64,000 bases of DNA, taken from positions 1-64,000 of the forward strand of contig CAZBMW010000013.1 in NCBI GenBank assembly GCA_964493425.1, given 5' to 3'. A program made the translations under genes and the position numbers. Source of the stretch: CAYLMG01 sp964493425 (GTDB taxonomy: Bacteria > Planctomycetota > Phycisphaerae > Sedimentisphaerales > Anaerobacaceae). Under the pieces are notes generated by a model. That model was not told where the DNA came from and ran no database searches. It saw only the letters and a list, made by a program, of their open reading frames with translations. Shown here piece by piece: positions 60,284 through 64,000 of this stretch (position 1 is the first letter of the stretch; every line of letters starts with the position of its first letter).

Positions 60284-60353
60284 CTGAACTTTTCAGTCCT
60301 GCTGAATTAATATAAGGATAATAGCTCAGTGAATAAAACAATAGGAGTTAGTG

Positions 60354-61997
60354 ATGTCAGCAAAACGTAGAGTTCAAATTATAATACTCATTAGTTATTT
60401 ATTCTGTATACTAATACAGCAGGCGCAGGCCCAAAACAGTCTTCCTCATCTGGCACGTCATGGCTTCTCAACACAGCTTATAGTAGATGATAAGCCATTC
60501 CTGATTCTGGGCGGAGAGCTTGGCAACTCCAGCGCCTCCAGCCTTGAATACATGAAACCTATCTGGCCTAAATTAGTACAGATGAATCTCAATACCGTAC
60601 TAGTGCCGGTCTATTGGGAAATGATGGAGCCGCTGGAAGGAAAGTATGATTTTACGCTAGTGGATGGTCTTATTGACAATGCACGAGAGCATAATTTGCG
60701 TCTGGTTTTGCTGTGGTTCGGCAGTTGGAAAAACAGTATGTCCTGCTATGCTCCCGAGTGGATTAAAAAAGACCAGCAGCGTTTCCCGCGTGCCCGGCTT
60801 AAAACAGGAGAGGCGATGGAAATCATGTCGGTATTTTGCGAGGAAGGCCGCAATGCCGACGCGCATGCCTTTGCTGCTCTGATGAGGCATATTCGTCAAA
60901 TAGACAGCGAAAAACATACCATCCTGATGATGCAGGTAGAAAACGAAGTCGGTATGCTCAAAGACGCCAGAGATTACAGCGATGCTGCAAATAATGCTTT
61001 TATTCAGCCGGTACCCAAAGAGCTAATCGACTATCTGGTAAAGCACAAGGATTTGTTAACACCCGAACTCCACGCAATCTGGGAGAAAGGCGGCTTTAAA
61101 ACCGATGGCAATTGGGAAAAGGTATTTGGCAAAGGTCTTGCAACTGATGAAATTTTTATGGCCTGGCATTATGCACGTTATATTGAATTTGTCGCATCCG
61201 CGGGCAAGGCTGAATATTCTCTGCCGATGTATGTCAATGCCGCACTGATTCGTCCGGGATACAAACCTGGAAGATATCCCAGTGCCGGCCCGCTGCCGCA
61301 TCTAATAGATATCTGGCGGGCCGGGGCACCGTCAATTGATTTTCTGTCACCCGATATTTACTTTGCAAATTTTGCCGAGTGGTGTCAGAAATATCATCAA
61401 TCCACTAATCCGCTGTTTATCCCCGAAGCCCGTCGAAATCCGGATTGCGCCGCTAATGTATTTTATGCCATTGGTTCGCACGATGCGATAGGTTTCAGTC
61501 CATTTTCGATTGAATCGATTGAAAATCCCGAAAGTGCGCCGATAACCAAAAGTTATAACCTCCTCTCACAATTAAGTCCTTTAATTTTAGAACATCAGGG
61601 ACAAGGAACGATGAACGGAATATTGCTGGATAAAGAAGCACCTGTACAGGAAATAACACTCGGTAATCATAAATTAACAGTGTCTCATGATTATACCTGG
61701 AAATACTCATCCGGTCCCAAAGATGCGGACTCCTGGTCAAAAGCCGGAGGATTACTAATTTTAACAGGACCAGACGAATATGTGATTGCGGGTACCGGCT
61801 TAATCGTAACCTTTGCGCCAGCCGAGCAAACCAAAGCAAAAACAGGCATTATTCGTATTGAGGAAGGGACCTATAGTGAGGGCAAATGGATTGTCGGCCG
61901 CAGGTTAAATGGCGATGAGAGTCATCAGGGCAGACACCTGCGCATTCCAATGGGCCAATTCGGCATTCAGCAAATTCAGCTTTACCGATATCAATAA
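60354..61997 (+). CDS. GH35-like beta-galactosidase family enzyme (DUF5597-type C-terminus)
   Basis: About 547 aa from ATG 60354 (AGGAG at 60343-60347; GTG 60351 is too close). Signal peptide ending Q-A-Q-A-Q-N. Barrel with P-V-Y-W-E-M-M-E-P, acid/base E in M-Q-V-E-N-E-V-G, nucleophile E in F-I-P-E-A. The C-terminal beta domain (I-G-F-S-P-F-S-I-E-S onward) matches the DUF5597 type. It would remove terminal galactose or arabinopyranose side groups from hemicellulose. Last glycosidase of the operon, 70 bases after GH3. Confidence 0.85.
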   Translation: MSAKRRVQIIILISYLFCILIQQAQAQNSLPHLARHGFSTQLIVDDKPFLILGGELGNSSASSLEYMKPIWPKLVQMNLNTVLVPVYWEMMEPLEGKYDFTLVDGLIDNAREHNLRLVLLWFGSWKNSMSCYAPEWIKKDQQRFPRARLKTGEAMEIMSVFCEEGRNADAHAFAALMRHIRQIDSEKHTILMMQVENEVGMLKDARDYSDAANNAFIQPVPKELIDYLVKHKDLLTPELHAIWEKGGFKTDGNWEKVFGKGLATDEIFMAWHYARYIEFVASAGKAEYSLPMYVNAALIRPGYKPGRYPSAGPLPHLIDIWRAGAPSIDFLSPDIYFANFAEWCQKYHQSTNPLFIPEARRNPDCAANVFYAIGSHDAIGFSPFSIESIENPESAPITKSYNLLSQLSPLILEHQGQGTMNGILLDKEAPVQEITLGNHKLTVSHDYTWKYSSGPKDADSWSKAGGLLILTGPDEYVIAGTGLIVTFAPAEQTKAKTGIIRIEEGTYSEGKWIVGRRLNGDESHQGRHLRIPMGQFGIQQIQLYRYQ

Positions 61998-62223
61998 GTA
62001 TTTTCGATAAAAATTTTAATCCGACTTACAAAATCTCAATTCAGAATAAAGATTGCAAAAAGCTTCTGATTCGGAAAAGATTTATTACTATTGCTGGACA
62101 AAATCAAAGAAAATAGGATTTTTTAAAAACCTAAGTTTATAATTAATACATGCGAAATTTAACTTCTGTCTTTACAAAAGGGTAGCTAAATGGTATAAAT
62201 TCTTTGCCAGAAAAAATTGAACT

Positions 62224-63420
62224 ATGAGATTTAAAAAGAAGAAAATAAGGAAAATATTATTATTAGTGGAAAAGTCAAGAGCAGCAGGTACTCAGTTCAT
62301 AAAAGGATTCTCCCGCTATGCCAACATCTATGGTCCCTGGCAAATTTATAGTTTGCCGCCGCTTTATCTGACAAAATCAACAATCCATCTATCAAGGCAG
62401 ACCTATATTAACTGGTTTGCACAAATAAAAAAGTTAGATTTAGACGCTGTCGTGCTAAGAGATATGTATAGCCCCGGTGACTTCAAGAAAATGGGTATAC
62501 CGATATTAGTATTTAGAGAAATTGTAAAACAAGTTCCGAAGGCACATTCACTTTCAACCGATTCCAGAAAAATCAGTTCACTGGCAGGTAAATATTTCTT
62601 GGCTCGCGGTTACAAAAATTTTATCTTCTGTGGTTTCTCTGGAATCCCGTGGTCTGAAGAGCGCAATAAGTATTTTATAAGGGAAATTGAGAAAGAAGGA
62701 TTAAAGGCAAATAGTTTTAATTTTTCAGAATACAAGGAAACGATATATTTTGACAAGGAACTGAATAAGTTATCCAAACTTATAGAGTCGCTACCGAAGC
62801 CTTTAGCTATTTTTAGCTGCAATGATGACTGTAGCCATAAGGTTTTAGAAGCTTGCAGAAATGCGAACTTAAGGATACCAGAGGATGCAGCTATTTTAGG
62901 AGTCGACAACGATGAACTAATTTGTAATCTTGCCAATCCAACACTATCAAGTATTGTGCTAAATTTTGAAAAGGCTGGTTTTGAAGCTGCGGAAATCATT
63001 GATTTAGCATTGAACAGAAAGTTAAAAAAGTTCAGAAAATTGATCGTAGAGCCTACCGAAGTCGTAACACGGGCTTCAACCGATATAATTGCGATAGAGT
63101 CTTCCGATGTAAAAAAAGCTATAAAATTTATCCGTACTCATGGTGATGAAAATATTACTGTAAGCGATGTAATCTCAGCAACAACAGTTTCACGCCGTGT
63201 TTTAGAAAAGCTTTTTGCCAATGAATTGAATGAATCTATACATACTGTAATAAAACAAACACGTGTTTCTATAATTTGCAAGATGTTAACAGAAACAAAT
63301 ATGACAATAAAAGAAATTGCCCATAAATTAAATTTCACGAACATAAATCATATCTCAAGATATTTTAAAAGTGAAAAGGGTATCACGCTAACCGATTATC
63401 GAAGAAAGTACAAAATGTAA
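62224..63420 (+). CDS. XylR-like AraC-family transcriptional regulator
   Basis: 398 aa. Residues 1-285 form a LacI/ribose-binding-like sensor domain (I-L-L-L-V-E-K-S-R-A-A-G...I-L-G-V-D-N-D-E). The last 100 residues are the AraC double helix-turn-helix (M-T-I-K-E-I-A-H-K-L-N-F-T-N-I-N-H-I-S-R-Y-F-K). This order is that of E. coli XylR, which binds D-xylose and activates xyl genes. Sits 226 bases after the xylan operon and probably controls it. Confidence 0.88.
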   Translation: MRFKKKKIRKILLLVEKSRAAGTQFIKGFSRYANIYGPWQIYSLPPLYLTKSTIHLSRQTYINWFAQIKKLDLDAVVLRDMYSPGDFKKMGIPILVFREIVKQVPKAHSLSTDSRKISSLAGKYFLARGYKNFIFCGFSGIPWSEERNKYFIREIEKEGLKANSFNFSEYKETIYFDKELNKLSKLIESLPKPLAIFSCNDDCSHKVLEACRNANLRIPEDAAILGVDNDELICNLANPTLSSIVLNFEKAGFEAAEIIDLALNRKLKKFRKLIVEPTEVVTRASTDIIAIESSDVKKAIKFIRTHGDENITVSDVISATTVSRRVLEKLFANELNESIHTVIKQTRVSIICKMLTETNMTIKEIAHKLNFTNINHISRYFKSEKGITLTDYRRKYKM

Positions 63421-64000
63421 TATTTCCCACATAATTATTCTAGTATACAATTAGAAATCCCGTTCGTAATTTCAATCCCAAAACACCATAATGCGAATAT
63501 CTTTCATCATTTTGCGAAACATTAGCTCTTCATAAAGTAAGCTATAATAAACAGATAAATACCCTTCCTAAATATCAATATTAAAAGTTGTCCAATAAAA
63601 ACACTTTTTCAAGAATAAATAACTACGCCTTAACTTACAATTTCGAGGAACGATTTTTACTGTAAAAATTCCAAAAACAACAAAAACCTCAACTAAAAAC
63701 TGTTTTTGACAAATCTAGCTACTTCACGTGAAAGCAGCAAAGAAATGCATTTTTACCCAAATATTAACGATATTTTCTAAAATCGCGGATACTAGAGGAT
63801 CATATCGAAACAATTCTATAAAACATCAGAAATAAAATTTAACTTGACCCCTTGCCAAAATTTCTCTGAGAACTTCCTAATGAATTTAGCTTATATAAAT
63901 AAGTATGGTATTATTTTGACAACTCAGCAAACTGCATATCAAATCACGTATGCTACCTTAATAAATCCCGAAACTGAGCCAGAACAAGATCGACGATTAA
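63421..64000. other. AT-rich region without recognised gene
   Basis: 580 bases, no supported reading frame on either strand. Short palindromes are present: TTTTTAC-T-GTAAAAA near 63655-63669 and TTCACGTGAA at 63723-63732. It may be the upstream region of a gene beyond the window. Confidence 0.5.

Noticed and set aside
63655..63732. Short palindromes near the window end as operators
   Set aside because: They are short and in very AT-rich DNA with no adjacent gene start visible, so support is too weak.

Overview
The window reads as chromosomal DNA of a diderm, anaerobic, polysaccharide-degrading bacterium, most likely a planctomycete of class Phycisphaerae (Sedimentisphaerales-like). This is an inference. 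It rests on a secreted glycoside hydrolase ending in an Asp/Asn-rich dockerin-like EF-hand repeat (D-L-N-N-D-G-D-V-N-F-I-D-F...W-L), outer-membrane proteins (FhaC-type transporter, TraT-like lipoprotein), peptidoglycan and lysine genes (murA, dapB), and an oxygen-avoiding Fe-S gene set. No phage, IS element, rRNA operon or CRISPR array was seen.

Layout. 1-2.5 kb: tail of a GH36-like alpha-galactosidase, a TrpB2-type PLP enzyme and tRNA-Tyr. 2.6-16.6 kb: a two-partner secretion locus, with an FhaC-like transporter (5476-7452), a 2.67-kDa-residue-scale exoprotein of about 2673 aa (7543-15564) with 18 repeats of about 38 aa, a divergent secreted Lys/Pro-rich protein (2600-4099) and a TPR protein. 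The exoprotein and the Lys/Pro-rich protein end in the same 162-residue three-cysteine domain (about 47% identical, no gaps, counted by hand). 17-34 kb: housekeeping genes (folD, murA, dapB, rpmE, prfA, deoC, pabB/pabC, Nif3, scpB, trmO) mixed with envelope proteins and two decayed or unknown pieces.

34-46 kb: a long leftward cluster of about 20 genes resembling an expanded form of the 'orange protein' (ORP) loci of anaerobes. It holds four NifX/NifB-type cofactor-binding proteins (one fused to a ferredoxin), two MinD-type ATPases carrying ferredoxin inserts, an Mrp/ApbC ATPase, three Gly/Met-rich 'GDGTGP..GPMTGR' proteins, DUF89, DUF1847, FmdB, OsmC, J-domain, methyltransferase, thiamine-binding and panD genes. 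A sigma-54 activator sits at the head, and a canonical -24/-12 promoter with two ATTGCA-N3-TGCAAT palindromes lies just downstream of the activator gene. This is the most interesting system in the window.

46-63.4 kb: a glucuronoxylan-use locus. A leftward GH30 enzyme with LamG and dockerin-like domains faces a rightward operon of acetylesterase, GH67 alpha-glucuronidase, GPH-type symporter, GH10 xylanase, GH43 xylosidase, GH3 glycosidase and a GH35-like enzyme, followed by a XylR-like regulator. A broken GH43 C-terminal module sits at the operon's front. The last 580 bases are AT-rich with no gene recognised.
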